From: Nostoc sp. 'Peltigera membranacea cyanobiont' 210A
GTDB taxonomy: Bacteria > Cyanobacteriota > Cyanobacteriia > Cyanobacteriales > Nostocaceae
DNA length: 64,000 bases
Direction of reading: 5' to 3'
Assembly: GCF_002246015.1 (NCBI RefSeq)
Contig: NZ_NOLJ01000009.1
Span: forward strand, 194,966-258,965
This document shows, piece after piece, positions 25,869-34,570 of the stretch. The first letter of the stretch is position 1. The number at the start of each line of letters is the position of its first letter. Made by a program: the position numbers and the translations under genes. The notes beneath the pieces were generated by a model, which ran no database searches, was not told the origin of the DNA, and worked only from the letters and a program-made list of their open reading frames with translations.

Positions 25869-27947
25869 TTATTCAGATTTAACTGGTACGCGGCGGATTT
25901 TTTCACGTAAAGTCTCTAAAACTTCGGGTGTGACTATATACCACCAAGGACTTCTAGGAGTTTCTTGGAATGCCTGAATAATTCCTTTGTCTCGCCAGTA
26001 ATAGACAGTATGAATTCCAACACCCAGTTTTTTAGCAAGGGCACTGGTGGAATAGTAACCTTCCGGGCTGACCCCAGATTTCGCAACACTTGGGTCACTT
26101 AAAGGCTTATCAATACCAAACTTCCAACGAATCCAGGCGACACCTTTTTTCGTAAAAGCACGCCCAGTACCACCCACCAAACCTCGGCGATTCAGTTCAT
26201 CAGCAATTTTCGTATCAGTTCGACCCGGGGCTAATTCTTCAATAAGTTGAATGACTTCGTTGGGTGTTCGGTATTTGTCTGCATTTGTTGGGCGTGTTGC
26301 AATCAACTCACTTGTAGCTCCTGTATGCCAGAGTATTTGGATACGAGTAGAGCGTTCTGGAGCATCAATTGGGGTGATAGCAACTTGTTTTACTAACAAC
26401 CCTAGTATTTCTTTACGCTCAAGATTCGTAGTAGTACTGGCGTGCCAAAGTGTGGGAATATCGTTGGCTAACTGTAAAATTTGTTGCCGTTGCACTGCTG
26501 TTAATTCCAGCCGTTGTACAAGACGTGCTTTTTGGTATGCCTCTTCTAACTCTGCTAACTGTTGTAATTTTTCATTCCATCGCCTTTCTAGTGTACGGAC
26601 TACTAAACGATTTTCTGGCTCGGTTGCATCATATTGTCGAAAAGCTCTGTCAGCTTCGTAACGTGCCCTTTCCAGTCGCAGTTGCCATGTTTTATCTGCC
26701 TCATCTGCAATATTTTCAAGTTCAGATAGGACAGCAAGGGAAATATCTAGTTGCTCGTCCGTAAAAGCTGACAGCACATGAGCGGAAACGGCTGTATCAA
26801 TTGCTGCTCCTGCAACGCTCCAGCAAGCACCAACGCTACCATCTTGTTTACGAGCTTGGGTACATTCGTAAGCTGCTCTACAACCACCAGTACCGTGGTA
26901 GCGAGGACTCATACGACGACCGCATTTACCACAAATTACTAAACCTTGGAGGAGAGCAAAGCCCTCTCTAGGTGTACCTGGACATCCATCTGATAAAGAA
27001 ATTGGGCAATTGCGTCTGAGTCGCTCACAATTAGACAAATATTCAGACCAACTAATATAAGCCTCGTGAGCGTTGTGGATTATCACTTTCCATTCTTCTT
27101 GGGGTAGTTGCTGGATTTTAACCTTCTTTATTTGCCCAGCCTCAATTACATTAAAACTGCGTCGTCTACCATATACGTATGTTCCTGTGTAAGTTGGATT
27201 GTGCAGTAGGGCAGTTATACGACTAAGGTTGGCTTTTCCCCAATGAAGTGTACCAATATCCCCAGGTCGCCAACGTCTTCTTGGGAAAGGAATTTGGTTC
27301 ACACAAAAGTAGCGCATCACCTTAAACGCCGTTCTAAGTTCGCGGAACTGTTGAAAGGCTAACTGTATTGCACCAACAACACTTTCATCTGGATCTAGCA
27401 CCAATTTTCCTTCTGGGTCGTAGACATAGCCAGTAGGTGGAGAACAGCGCAGTTCTCCTTTTTTAGCTTTATTGAGTTTGGCTCCTTGTAACCGTAAGCG
27501 CATACCATGTAGTTCCGTGTGGCTCCAAGTTCCCTTAAACCCCAGTATCACTCGGTCATTAAAATCATTTGGGTCGTAAATCCCATCGTGGTCAATTACC
27601 AAGGTATCAGTTAGGGCACAGATATCTAAAAGTTTATGCCAATCTGCTTGGGAACGAGAAAATCTTGAAGCTTCCAGAGCCAAAACAGCCCCCACCTCCC
27701 CTAAACCAACAGCAGCCATTAGTCGATGAAAATCTTCGCGTCCTGTTGTCGTTTGACCACTTTTACCAAGGTCACTATCCAATACGGATATTTGACTCTT
27801 GTCCCAACCCAAGGTTAATGCACGGTCAGCTAGGGCATATTGTCTTTCCGTACTTTCACGGTTAAATTCTACCTGATTGGGTGTTGACTGTCTTAAGTAC
27901 ACAACAGCACGGCGTTCCAGATGGGTTGAACTAATTTTATTATTCAT
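25869..27947 (-). CDS. Large serine recombinase
   Basis: 692 aa. The resolvase catalytic domain is at the N-terminus with AVVYLRQS (nucleophile Ser21) and an Arg-rich ALEASRFSRSQADW near residue 95, followed by a recombinase domain. A zinc ribbon (ICGKCGRRM, then further Cys in ACW), a long coiled coil (about 400-490) and a C-terminal MerR-like helix-turn-helix (STSALAKKLGVGIHTVYYWRDKG) complete it. It is intact and probably catalyses integration and excision of the 3.83-kb element. AGGAG lies 9 nt before the ATG; the stop of the upstream gene overlaps this ribosome binding site. Confidence 0.93.
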   Translation of the reverse strand: MNNKISSTHLERRAVVYLRQSTPNQVEFNRESTERQYALADRALTLGWDKSQISVLDSDLGKSGQTTTGREDFHRLMAAVGLGEVGAVLALEASRFSRSQADWHKLLDICALTDTLVIDHDGIYDPNDFNDRVILGFKGTWSHTELHGMRLRLQGAKLNKAKKGELRCSPPTGYVYDPEGKLVLDPDESVVGAIQLAFQQFRELRTAFKVMRYFCVNQIPFPRRRWRPGDIGTLHWGKANLSRITALLHNPTYTGTYVYGRRRSFNVIEAGQIKKVKIQQLPQEEWKVIIHNAHEAYISWSEYLSNCERLRRNCPISLSDGCPGTPREGFALLQGLVICGKCGRRMSPRYHGTGGCRAAYECTQARKQDGSVGACWSVAGAAIDTAVSAHVLSAFTDEQLDISLAVLSELENIADEADKTWQLRLERARYEADRAFRQYDATEPENRLVVRTLERRWNEKLQQLAELEEAYQKARLVQRLELTAVQRQQILQLANDIPTLWHASTTTNLERKEILGLLVKQVAITPIDAPERSTRIQILWHTGATSELIATRPTNADKYRTPNEVIQLIEELAPGRTDTKIADELNRRGLVGGTGRAFTKKGVAWIRWKFGIDKPLSDPSVAKSGVSPEGYYSTSALAKKLGVGIHTVYYWRDKGIIQAFQETPRSPWWYIVTPEVLETLREKIRRVPVKSE

Positions 27948-27958
27948 CTGGTTTACTC

Positions 27959-28399
27959 CTAGTTATCGCTTTCTCTGTCTGTTGAGTGGAGAGTATTTTG
28001 TCCACTAACCGTGCTGTTAGCTTTATGAGGCGACTTAGCCTTTCTTCGTTTTTGGGTTGAGCGGTTGCTAGTAGATGCTTTTTCCTCATTTTTTTTCTTG
28101 TGTTCGACTTCAATATCATCAAGAACACAAGAAGATTCGGACGTTATAATTTGCGATCGCCGAGCTACCCATTCGCTTAATCGCAGTAATTTCTCAGGTA
28201 AAAACTTCCCGACTGTTTGGGCTGTGAAAGCTTGCTGTGTCCATAGGTCGGTTTCCGTTGCTGGTAGAGACAAAAATCCTCCTAAAGGACTTTCTACAGT
28301 TACTTTAGTCTCAATCCCTACTTTACGAATTTGCTGTATTACAACTGACTGACCACATAACGGGTGGATGGGATTGGTGATGGTGACACAACTTCCCAA
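27959..28399 (-). CDS. Small element protein with DUF5372-like N-terminus
   Basis: 146 aa. The start (VTITNPIHPLCGQSVVIQQIRKVG) and GGFLSLPATETDL resemble the short DUF5372 proteins that accompany transposases and recombinases. The C-terminal 50 residues are Lys/Ser/Asn-rich and probably disordered. It lies directly upstream of the recombinase gene in the same direction, with its stop inside the recombinase ribosome binding site, so the two form an operon. Function unknown; likely recombinase accessory. Confidence 0.7.
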   Translation of the reverse strand: MGSCVTITNPIHPLCGQSVVIQQIRKVGIETKVTVESPLGGFLSLPATETDLWTQQAFTAQTVGKFLPEKLLRLSEWVARRSQIITSESSCVLDDIEVEHKKKNEEKASTSNRSTQKRRKAKSPHKANSTVSGQNTLHSTDRESDN

Positions 28400-28443
28400 A
28401 AGTGACTTGAAGTTATGTGCAGTCTTACTGTACTGTTCCCACC

Positions 28444-29772
28444 GTGAGAGATAGAGTCATGCAAACAGTAGTCAAAAACTTACTAGAACCAGAATGGGAG
28501 GCAGTCTTTGAAGAAAATTCCTACGGCTTCCGACCTGGAAGGAGTTGCGCCGATGCTATCGAACAAGCATTCACGAGAATTGCACCAACAGGCAAAAGCG
28601 AAAAGGGAGACTCATGGGTTCTAGACGCAGACATTTCAGGATTTTTTGACAACATTTCTCACAGCAACATTGAGAACTCTATAGGTAAAGTACCAGGACG
28701 AGAACTCATTAAAATGTGGCTAAAATGCGGTTTCATGGATAAAGGAACGTTTAACGAAACAATCCAAGGAACTCCCCAAGGTGGTGCAATTAGCCCCCTA
28801 CTTGCCAATATCGGACTTCACGGTTTGGAAACAGTAGTTAAGGCAATACCATATCGGCACCCGCCTACCAAGAATCATCCATTAGGAGAAAAATCCCGAA
28901 GTGGAATGGGGATAATTCGCTATGCTGATGACTTTATCATTACGGCAAACTCTAAGGAATACATCTTAGAAGCGAAAAAGGTAATTGAGAAATGGTTATT
29001 AGACCGCAACCTGGAATTAAGCGAGGAGAAGACACGTATAGTTCACACAGAGGATGGATTTGACTTCCTCAGCTTCAAACTACGCACATTCAAGGGGAAG
29101 GCACTATTCATGCCTTCTAAATCAAAAGTTCTTAACTTCTGCCAGAAGATCGGCGAAATAGTCAAATCCCTAAACGGTGCAAAACAGGAAGCAGTCATAT
29201 CCACACTCAATCCTATTCTCCGAGGCTTTGCTAACTACTACAGAGGTGGAGTCAGTAAAGAAACCTTTAGCTACATCGATTATCGTGTGTGGCAATATCT
29301 CTGGCGTTGGGCTAAACGACGACACCCATACAAATCAAAAAACTGGATTAAAGCTAAGTACTTTCACCAAGTCGGGACACGAAGTTGGGTCTTTGCTGTT
29401 AACAGCAAAGACCGTCGAAACAATTCTAAACTCATGCAACTATTTAACGTTGCTTCAACCAAGATTGTACGTCACATCAAGGTGAAAGGAAGCGCCTCTC
29501 CAGATAATCCTGAACTCCGAGAATACTGGGAAAACCGTAACAAGAAGATGGGCAAAAACAAATGGGCAAAAGGAAGTAAATATTTCATAGTTGCCGAAAA
29601 CCAGGAATGGAAATGCCCAAGCTGCGGTGAAACTTTACTCAACGGCGAGGAACTGGAAGTCCATCACATAGTTCCGGTGGAGGATGAGGGAACAGATGAC
29701 ACCTGGAACCTTATCCACTTGCACAAGCCATGCCACAAACTGGAACATTCAAAATCCAAGAAATCGGGCTAG
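28444..29772 (+). pseudogene. Group II intron RT-maturase-HNH, 3' part (split)
   Basis: Continuation of the RT protein from 24236. It contains YGFRPGRSCADA, the FFDNISH block, QGTPQGGAISPLLANI, the catalytic IRYADDFII, the maturase X domain and a C-terminal HNH endonuclease domain (CPSCGETLL ... LEVHHIVP ... HLHKPCHKLEH). In the present arrangement an ATG in the element end (28417) opens a frame adding 9 residues, so a truncated protein lacking the RT N-terminus could be made. All visible catalytic motifs are intact, so the split is recent or reversible. Confidence 0.92.
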
Positions 29773-29783
29773 AAATAAGGCTT

Positions 29784-29860
29784 GAGCGTAGTGATGGGAA
29801 ACTGTCACGCTACGTTCTTAGGGGGGTTTCGGAGGTGGTGACACCTCCTTCCTACCCGAC
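29784..29860 (+). ncRNA. Group II intron domains V and VI
   Basis: GAGCGTAGTGATGGGAAACT starts a 34-base hairpin (29784-29817) whose arms GAGCGTAGTGA and TCACGCTACGTTC pair, the domain V shape. It is followed by a domain VI hairpin (GGAGGTGGTGACACCTCC) and the intron terminus CCTACCCGAC. The region lies 12 bases after the RT stop, the normal position. Confidence 0.8.
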
Positions 29861-30877
29861 AAGTGCTTCGACAGGATTAACCACTCAGCAATAATGGACG
29901 AACTCATCGCCCCTAAAGGCTTGAAACTCGGAATTTTCCGATGCCTCAAGGCGGGGGTTAATCCAGAATTCCCCGAACAGGGTACACCTCAAGGGGGAGT
30001 AGTTAGCCCACTATTAGCAAACATCGCGCTCAACGGAATCGAAGATATCCACAAATATCATCGAAACTACAAACGGGGAACTAGAATAACAGGCAATACT
30101 CTAGAAAAATACATTGCCAAACCATCAATCCGATACGCGGACGACATGGTTATTATACTCCGACCCGAAGATGACGCAACAGAGATACTTGAAAGAATCA
30201 GCGAGTTCCTCCGCAAACGCGGAATGAATGTAAGCCAAAAGAAAACCAAAGTTACCGCCACGACAGATGGGTTTGATTTCCTCGGATGGCACTTTAAAGT
30301 CCAGAAAAACGGAAAGTTTAGAAGCACTCCCTCAGTAGACAACTTCAAAGCATTCCGTAAGAAAGTAAAACACATCGTCAACAACTCGAATTATGGTGCT
30401 ACCACAAAGGCTGAGAAATTAGCCCCGGTAGTTAGAGGTTGGAGAAATTTCCATAAGTTCTGCAAGATGGACGGGTCTAGAAACTCGTTATACCACATCG
30501 AAACAAGAGCTTATAGGGTATTCAACAAGGAAGTCAAGCAAAACCGCCATTCTAGCAAGAAATTACTAGACAAGGCATTCCCAGCAGTTCCTCACTCCGA
30601 AAATAATCACGTCATGGTTAAAGGAACACAATCCCCCTATGACGGAAATATAGCCTATTGGAGCGAACGTAACAGTAACCTCTACGACGGCGAAACCTCT
30701 AAAGCTCTTAAGAAGCAAAACCATAAATGTGCATCCTGCGGCTTAAAATTCACCGACGAGGAACAGATTCACCTGCACCACATCGATGGAAATCACGCCA
30801 ACTGGAAGAAAAATAATCTGGAAGCAATCCATGAGAGTTGCCACGATTACAAGCACATGAGCAAAAGCGCAAGCTAA
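29861..30877 (+). pseudogene. 3' half of a second group II intron RT-HNH protein
   Basis: Immediately after the first intron's 3' end the frame reads KCFDRINHS, the RT block preceding the active site, then EQGTPQGGVVSPLLANI, the catalytic IRYADDMVII, the maturase region and an HNH domain (CASCGLKF ... IHLHHIDGNH ... ESCHDYKHM). The N-terminal half (about 230 residues) and the intron's 5' RNA are absent from the window. Thus the first intron appears inserted into this second intron's RT gene, and the upstream half was lost. The sequence differs enough from the first RT that they are different introns. Confidence 0.88.
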
Positions 30878-30885
30878 GAACATCG

Positions 30886-30957
30886 GGAGCTGGGTGCGGT
30901 GAAAGTCGCACGCCCAGATTTAACTGAGAGGTGCGGGGAATAATATCCCCCATCGAC
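30886..30957 (+). ncRNA. Domains V-VI of the second group II intron
   Basis: GAGCTGGGTGCGGTGAAAGT opens the domain V hairpin with the GAAA-type loop and complementary GCACGCCCAG arm. Domain VI follows (GTGCGGGGAATAATATCCCC) and the intron probably ends CATCGAC at 30957. Position 10 bases after the RT stop supports the call. Confidence 0.8.
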
Positions 30958-31042
30958 TCAAACAGAAGACTGTTCAGGAGATTGACAGCTTTGATGATAT
31001 CGTTGAAGTGACTTGGCTTTTGCTAGACAATGATTGCGTCTA

Positions 31043-31186
31043 GAAGCGATCGCAGCGCTGCAATTGGTAGAAGCTGGAAAAATTAACCTGGATGTCCTGG
31101 ATGTCTCTGTAAAACAATATCTACCAGACTTCACTCTGGCTGATACCCAAACGGCTGATCAGATCACGAATCATTGTGAGGTCTGA
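31043..31186 (+). pseudogene. Fragment of a serine beta-lactamase-like hydrolase
   Basis: A 47-codon open frame reads LVEAGKINLD ... VKQYLPDFTLADTQTADQIT, matching the part of the class C beta-lactamase/serine hydrolase family that precedes the RHLLTHTSG segment. There is no start codon, no catalytic SxxK and no continuation, so it is a remnant. Its 3' end overlaps the converging GST gene by 16 bases. Confidence 0.6.
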
Positions 31187-31803
31187 TTGAGACTTGCAAG
31201 TGCAGCTGCGATTCGTCCAGATGCCTTTGGTCGTTTGTACATTCGTTCCATGTAGTTTACCAGCGTGGGGAAAGTGGCGAGTAGCTGAACTTCGTTCGCC
31301 CAATCCAGTGTGTAAGCAAGCACAAAATCAGCCACTGTGACGTGTTCACCCACTACAAACTGCCGATCCAACAGATGGTTCTCTAAAACGACAGCCATAC
31401 TGGTGAAGTCTTGCCGAGCGAGAGGTATTTCAGCAGACAATCTCAACTCTTCTGGGTATATAAACGTGTGGCGAGCGATACGCCATAGCGGCTGTTCTAA
31501 TTCGGTGGCAGTAAAGAGGAGCCAACGATAAAGCTGTGCTCGCAGAAGCAAGTCTGTAGGTACCAGGTTAGATTCTGGGTACTTCTCACCGAGGTACAAA
31601 GCAATGGCTACGGATTCAGTGATGATATGTTCGCCATCGATGAGCACAGGGAGCTTGCCAGTGGGATTAATGCTGAGAAAATCGGGTGTACGGTGTTCAC
31701 CTGCCCGCATGTTGATGGAGATTGCTTCAAATTCCACCCCAAGTTCCTGGAGAACCCAGCGAACTCGAATTGATCGCGTGGGAGCAAATTCATAGAGTTT
31801 CAT
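31171..31803 (-). CDS. Glutathione S-transferase
   Basis: 210 aa with an N-terminal thioredoxin-like domain (MKLYEFAPTRSIRVRWVLQELGV, the cis-Pro NPTGKLPVL near residue 49, then the glutathione-binding ITESVAIALYL) and an all-helical C-terminal domain with VGEHVTVADFVLAYTLDWA. It would conjugate or reduce electrophilic compounds with glutathione in the cytoplasm. Normal length and no damage. It is followed downstream by the group of VOC and YCII genes in the same orientation, though separated from them by 345 bp of repeats. Confidence 0.92.
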   Translation of the reverse strand: MKLYEFAPTRSIRVRWVLQELGVEFEAISINMRAGEHRTPDFLSINPTGKLPVLIDGEHIITESVAIALYLGEKYPESNLVPTDLLLRAQLYRWLLFTATELEQPLWRIARHTFIYPEELRLSAEIPLARQDFTSMAVVLENHLLDRQFVVGEHVTVADFVLAYTLDWANEVQLLATFPTLVNYMERMYKRPKASGRIAAALASLNQTSQ

Positions 31804-31867
31804 GAATCAACCTCAGTGATGTGCAAATATCTTTCATCTTGTTGTTGGTCAGTGGTCAGTGGCTATT

Positions 31868-32099
31868 TAACCTGAGTTCGGGTTAAGCCAGAAGCTAAAA
31901 AGCTTATTCTGTCAGGATTGAATAAAACTGGAATTGATCAAAGCAGGGATAAAAGTGGATGGAATTATTTTGTCAATAAGGTTCACAAATGAAACTAATC
32001 TCAGCAATATGTCTTATTGACAATAGATGAAAACAGAGCTTTAGACCGAACAACGATAATTCAAGGCTTATGAGGATTTCTTATCCCGAACTCAGGTTA
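31868..32099. repeat. 232-bp element with perfect 15-bp terminal inverted repeats
   Basis: TAACCTGAGTTCGGG at 31868-31882 is the exact reverse complement of CCCGAACTCAGGTTA at 32085-32099. The interior has no ORF. This is the architecture of a MITE or an IS-derived solo element. It occupies most of the gap between the GST gene and the next VOC gene. Confidence 0.7.
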
Positions 32100-32102
32100 T
32101 TT

Positions 32103-32125
32103 ACAAAGGACAAAGGACAAAGGAC
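32103..32125. repeat. Short heptamer tandem repeat
   Basis: Three copies of ACAAAGG followed by AC, another STRR-type heptamer array typical of Nostoc-like genomes. It lies just right of the 232-bp element. Confidence 0.75.
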
Positions 32126-32148
32126 GAATGACAGATGTTGGTATAGGC

Positions 32149-32559
32149 TCAGATGGTTTGTTCGCAGTTGATCATCCACGGTGTCCCAAACTGATCGGTC
32201 AACATGCCAAAGCGCGATGACCAGAACGTTTGCGCGATCGCCATCTTCACCTTGCCGTTTTCTGCTAGAGCGTGAAAAAGCCGTTCTGCCTCAGCGATTT
32301 CAGGAACGCTAATTTGTACGTAGAAACCTTGCGGGGTTTCAAAGTATCCTGGTGGGCAGTCAGATCCCATCAGGAGGCGATCATCTAGTTCAAGGCAAGC
32401 GTGCATGATTTTGTCTTGCCATTCCGGTGAGACATTTTCGGCGGAAGGTGCTTCTTTGTGTGTCATCATCATAGTCATCTTGCCACCCAGACATTGTTCA
32501 TAGAACTTGAACGCTGCCTCACAGTTGCCGTTGAACATCAGGTAAGAATTGAGTTTCAT
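32149..32559 (-). CDS. VOC-family (PhnB-like) protein
   Basis: The start is at 32559, where AAAAGGAGAAATCA precedes the ATG; the frame is open further upstream but lacks a ribosome site. 136 aa, beginning MKLNSYLMFNGNCEAAFKFYEQCLG, the PhnB/glyoxalase-like half-barrel, with QFGTPWMINCE near the C-terminus. Related proteins are of unknown substrate and often occur with YCII proteins and ECF sigma factors, as here. Confidence 0.88.
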   Translation of the reverse strand: MKLNSYLMFNGNCEAAFKFYEQCLGGKMTMMMTHKEAPSAENVSPEWQDKIMHACLELDDRLLMGSDCPPGYFETPQGFYVQISVPEIAEAERLFHALAENGKVKMAIAQTFWSSRFGMLTDQFGTPWMINCEQTI

Positions 32560-32786
32560 TGATTTCTCCTTTTGTAATCGATTCTGCGTTTTGATGAGCG
32601 GATCGTTTGTACATGAACGAATGGCACTAAGAAAAGCTGAAACCTCGTCAGGGCAGGGTGTGGGAGGACGGGGAAGAAGTCTTACCCCCCACACTCCCCA
32701 CACTCAAAAAGCAAGTTATATCAGGGCTTTGCGATTAACTTAGTGCCGTTCGCAAATGAACATCATTTGCGCGGTTGCTGATGACG

Positions 32787-33218
32787 TTACTCTTGCTGCT
32801 GAGTTTCAAGTTGAGCGCGAATGCGGTCTTCCTGCTCCCTTAAGGCGGGTGTCAGGACTTCACCAAAATCCTCTGCCTCGAATACGGGACGAATCTCAAT
32901 CTCGGAGTCTCCTGGCATAGGGTTAGGGCAGCGCTTTACCCAAGCAACTGCCTCTTCCATTGAGTTCACCTGCCACAGCCAGTACCCTGCCACTAGCTCC
33001 GGCGCTGGAGTGAAAGGTCCTTGGGTGACGGTGCGATCGGTTCCTGAAAAGTGAACTCGCACCCCTTTTGAGCTAGGATGAAACCCCTCAGCGGCGAGCA
33101 AGATACCTGCCCTGGCTAATTCTTCGTTGTACTGCCCCATTTCAGTTAAAAGCTGTTCGCTCGGCATGACCCCAGTTTCGGAGTATTGAGTTGCTTTGAC
33201 AAAGACCATGACTTTCAT
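32787..33218 (-). CDS. YCII/DGPF-type protein
   Basis: 143 aa, starts MKVMVFVKATQYSETG; contains the YCII-related pattern GVRVHFSGTDRTVTQGPF and IEIRPVFEAEDF. The family is a small ferredoxin-like fold of unclear catalytic role. Encoded between two VOC genes in the same direction. Such DGPF-type proteins are the characteristic genetic partners of ECF42 sigma factors, and one lies 1.4 kb upstream. Confidence 0.88.
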   Translation of the reverse strand: MKVMVFVKATQYSETGVMPSEQLLTEMGQYNEELARAGILLAAEGFHPSSKGVRVHFSGTDRTVTQGPFTPAPELVAGYWLWQVNSMEEAVAWVKRCPNPMPGDSEIEIRPVFEAEDFGEVLTPALREQEDRIRAQLETQQQE

Positions 33219-33305
33219 TGTGAAATCTCCTGTTGAATGGTTTTGAGTTAGATTGCGAGGGGTTGGGTGTGCTGATTAGCGCAAAGCGCAACTCTGAAGG
33301 AACCG

Positions 33306-33803
33306 CTAATCAGCAGCGACACGCTTGAGTTCATCAATCTCGATCTTCTTCATTTGCAGCATGGTAGTGGTCACTTTTTGAGAGGTTGCCGCGTCGGGGT
33401 GGTTGAGTAACTCAATCAGAATGCGAGGAATAATTTGCCAGGAGACGCCGTATTTGTCTTTGAGCCAACCGCATTGCTGTGCGGTTTCATCCCCACCGGC
33501 AGACAATTTTTGCCAGTAATCGTCCACGTCCGCCTGGGTATCGCAAAAGATTTGGAAGGAAATCGCCTCGTTAAATTTGAAGGTCGGACCACCGTTGAGT
33601 GCTGTGAACGGCTGACCATCAAGTTCAAAGCTGACAGTCATGACGGCTCCGGCTGGTTTTCCGTGAATTTCCTGTCCAGCGTCTCCATATCGACTGACGT
33701 GGACAATTTTGGAATTGCGAAAAATCGACGTATAAAACTGAGCGGCGGCTTCGGCTTGATCGTCAAACCATAAACAGGGAGTGATTTTGGAATTGTTTTG
33801 CAT
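33306..33803 (-). CDS. VOC-family (PhnB-like) protein
   Basis: The start is placed at 33803, with AAGGAGAACCCTC directly upstream. 165 aa, beginning MQNNSKITPCLWFDDQAEAAAQFYTS, then DGQPFTALNGGPTFKFNEAISFQI and DKYGVSWQIIP, the two-module PhnB/3-demethylubiquinone-methyltransferase-like layout. The last 35 residues form an extra charged helix (TTMLQMKKIEIDELKRVA). Ends 34 bases after the upstream YCII gene's stop, so they form an operon. Confidence 0.9.
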   Translation of the reverse strand: MQNNSKITPCLWFDDQAEAAAQFYTSIFRNSKIVHVSRYGDAGQEIHGKPAGAVMTVSFELDGQPFTALNGGPTFKFNEAISFQIFCDTQADVDDYWQKLSAGGDETAQQCGWLKDKYGVSWQIIPRILIELLNHPDAATSQKVTTTMLQMKKIEIDELKRVAAD

Positions 33804-33837
33804 GAGGGTTCTCCTTGAATTCAAGCGGTTAAGACGG

Positions 33838-34197
33838 TCAGGGCTGTCCTGGTAGTCCCGCAACTTCGATGACAGGACGGATTTCGACGGTGCCGACTTT
33901 TGCACCTGGGATGCGGGTGGCGATCGCAATGGCTTCATCCAAATCCTGAGCATTAACGAGGAAGAATCCACCCAATTGTTCGCGGGTTTCGGCAAATGGT
34001 CCATCGGTCACGAGTGATTTGCCATCACGGACTTGGACACTGGTTGCGGTTGCAACAGGATGGAGTGGAGCCGTCGCCAGAAATTTTCCTTGAGTATGCA
34101 AGTCCTGGGCGAGTTGGGCAGATTCCCCATAGCAATGCTCCCGCTCGGTGTCGCTCATGGCGTTTTCGTCCATATAAATCAGCAGCAAATATTTCAT
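33838..34197 (-). CDS. YCII/DGPF-type protein
   Basis: The start is at 34197, preceded by AAAGGAGGCAACCC, a strong Shine-Dalgarno. 119 aa, MKYLLLIYMDENAMSD, with the hallmark VTDGPFAETREQLGGFF and VEIRPVIEV. First gene of a minus-strand operon divergent from the ECF sigma factor gene. Function unknown; the co-orientation and shared promoter region with the ECF42-like factor suggest it is part of that regulon. Confidence 0.92.
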   Translation of the reverse strand: MKYLLLIYMDENAMSDTEREHCYGESAQLAQDLHTQGKFLATAPLHPVATATSVQVRDGKSLVTDGPFAETREQLGGFFLVNAQDLDEAIAIATRIPGAKVGTVEIRPVIEVAGLPGQP

Positions 34198-34570
34198 TGG
34201 GTTGCCTCCTTTGTGATTAAGTCGAATGGGAATTGTCCAAATCGACACCTGAGTGCAAAAATTTTGTTTAGTACAATTGAACTTATCTCCCTTTATCAGT
34301 TAGTCGAACGGCAATTGCTCAAATCGACACCTTGCCCAAAATTCTTTATCAAACAGAATTCAGGAGTCAGGAGCCAGAATTCAGAATTGAATTCTGTGCG
34401 ACTGGTGGATGAATAAACGGGTTTAAAACCCCAGACGCTCCTGCGTCGCTAACGCTGCGCTATCGTCTGCACGGTGTCTACAATTGGTTGGGGTCTGAAT
34501 TCCCATCCAATTGATTCTGACTCCTGAATTCTGACTTCTGAATTCTTCTTCAAGTCTTTTTGTCAAAGGT
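34198..34570. other. Divergent control region between the YCII operon and the ECF gene
   Basis: This 373-base gap should hold both promoters. Its centre is occupied by the inverted-repeat element at 34353-34533. No ECF-type -35/-10 pair could be identified with confidence. Confidence 0.45.
34353..34533. repeat. Element with 17-bp inverted repeats
   Basis: CAGAATTCAGGAGTCAG (34353-34369) is the exact reverse complement of CTGACTCCTGAATTCTG (34517-34533). Around both arms are further copies of GAATTCTGACTY-like words. The interior is GC-richer and non-coding. Interspersed repeats of this sort are common in Nostocales intergenic DNA. Confidence 0.7.

Larger units (their letters stand above)
24614..28446. 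mobile_element. Serine-recombinase element inserted in the intron RT gene
   Basis: The RT frame is left at ...CCGACG-GTG and regained at CCCACC-GTG-AGAGATAG, so a shared GTG core flanks 3,833 bp of inserted DNA. There is no target duplication beyond this 3-base core and no terminal inverted repeats, as expected for integration by a large serine recombinase using a short crossover core. The element carries three genes: 24836-25801 (+), 25869-27947 (-, recombinase) and 27959-28399 (-). Precise excision would restore the RT gene without a scar. Confidence 0.88.
23676..29860 (+). mobile_element. Group II intron, interrupted by a serine-recombinase element
   Basis: The 5' end is GTGCGATTC at 23676, whose first bases can pair with GAATCAC just downstream as in domain I of bacterial group II introns. 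About 560 bases of structured RNA precede the RT gene. Domain V and VI sequences lie at 29784-29860, and the intron ends ...CCTACCCGAC. Removing the 3.83-kb insert (24614-28446) leaves an intron of about 2.35 kb with one intact RT-HNH frame. The 5' boundary is inferred from the consensus; the 3' boundary from domain VI and the resumed RT frame beyond it. Confidence 0.8.

Noticed and set aside
24614..28446. Element as a heterocyst-type developmental excision element (XisF-like)
   Set aside because: The recombinase is a serine type, but no XisH/XisI genes are present and the interrupted gene is an intron RT, not a nitrogen-fixation gene.
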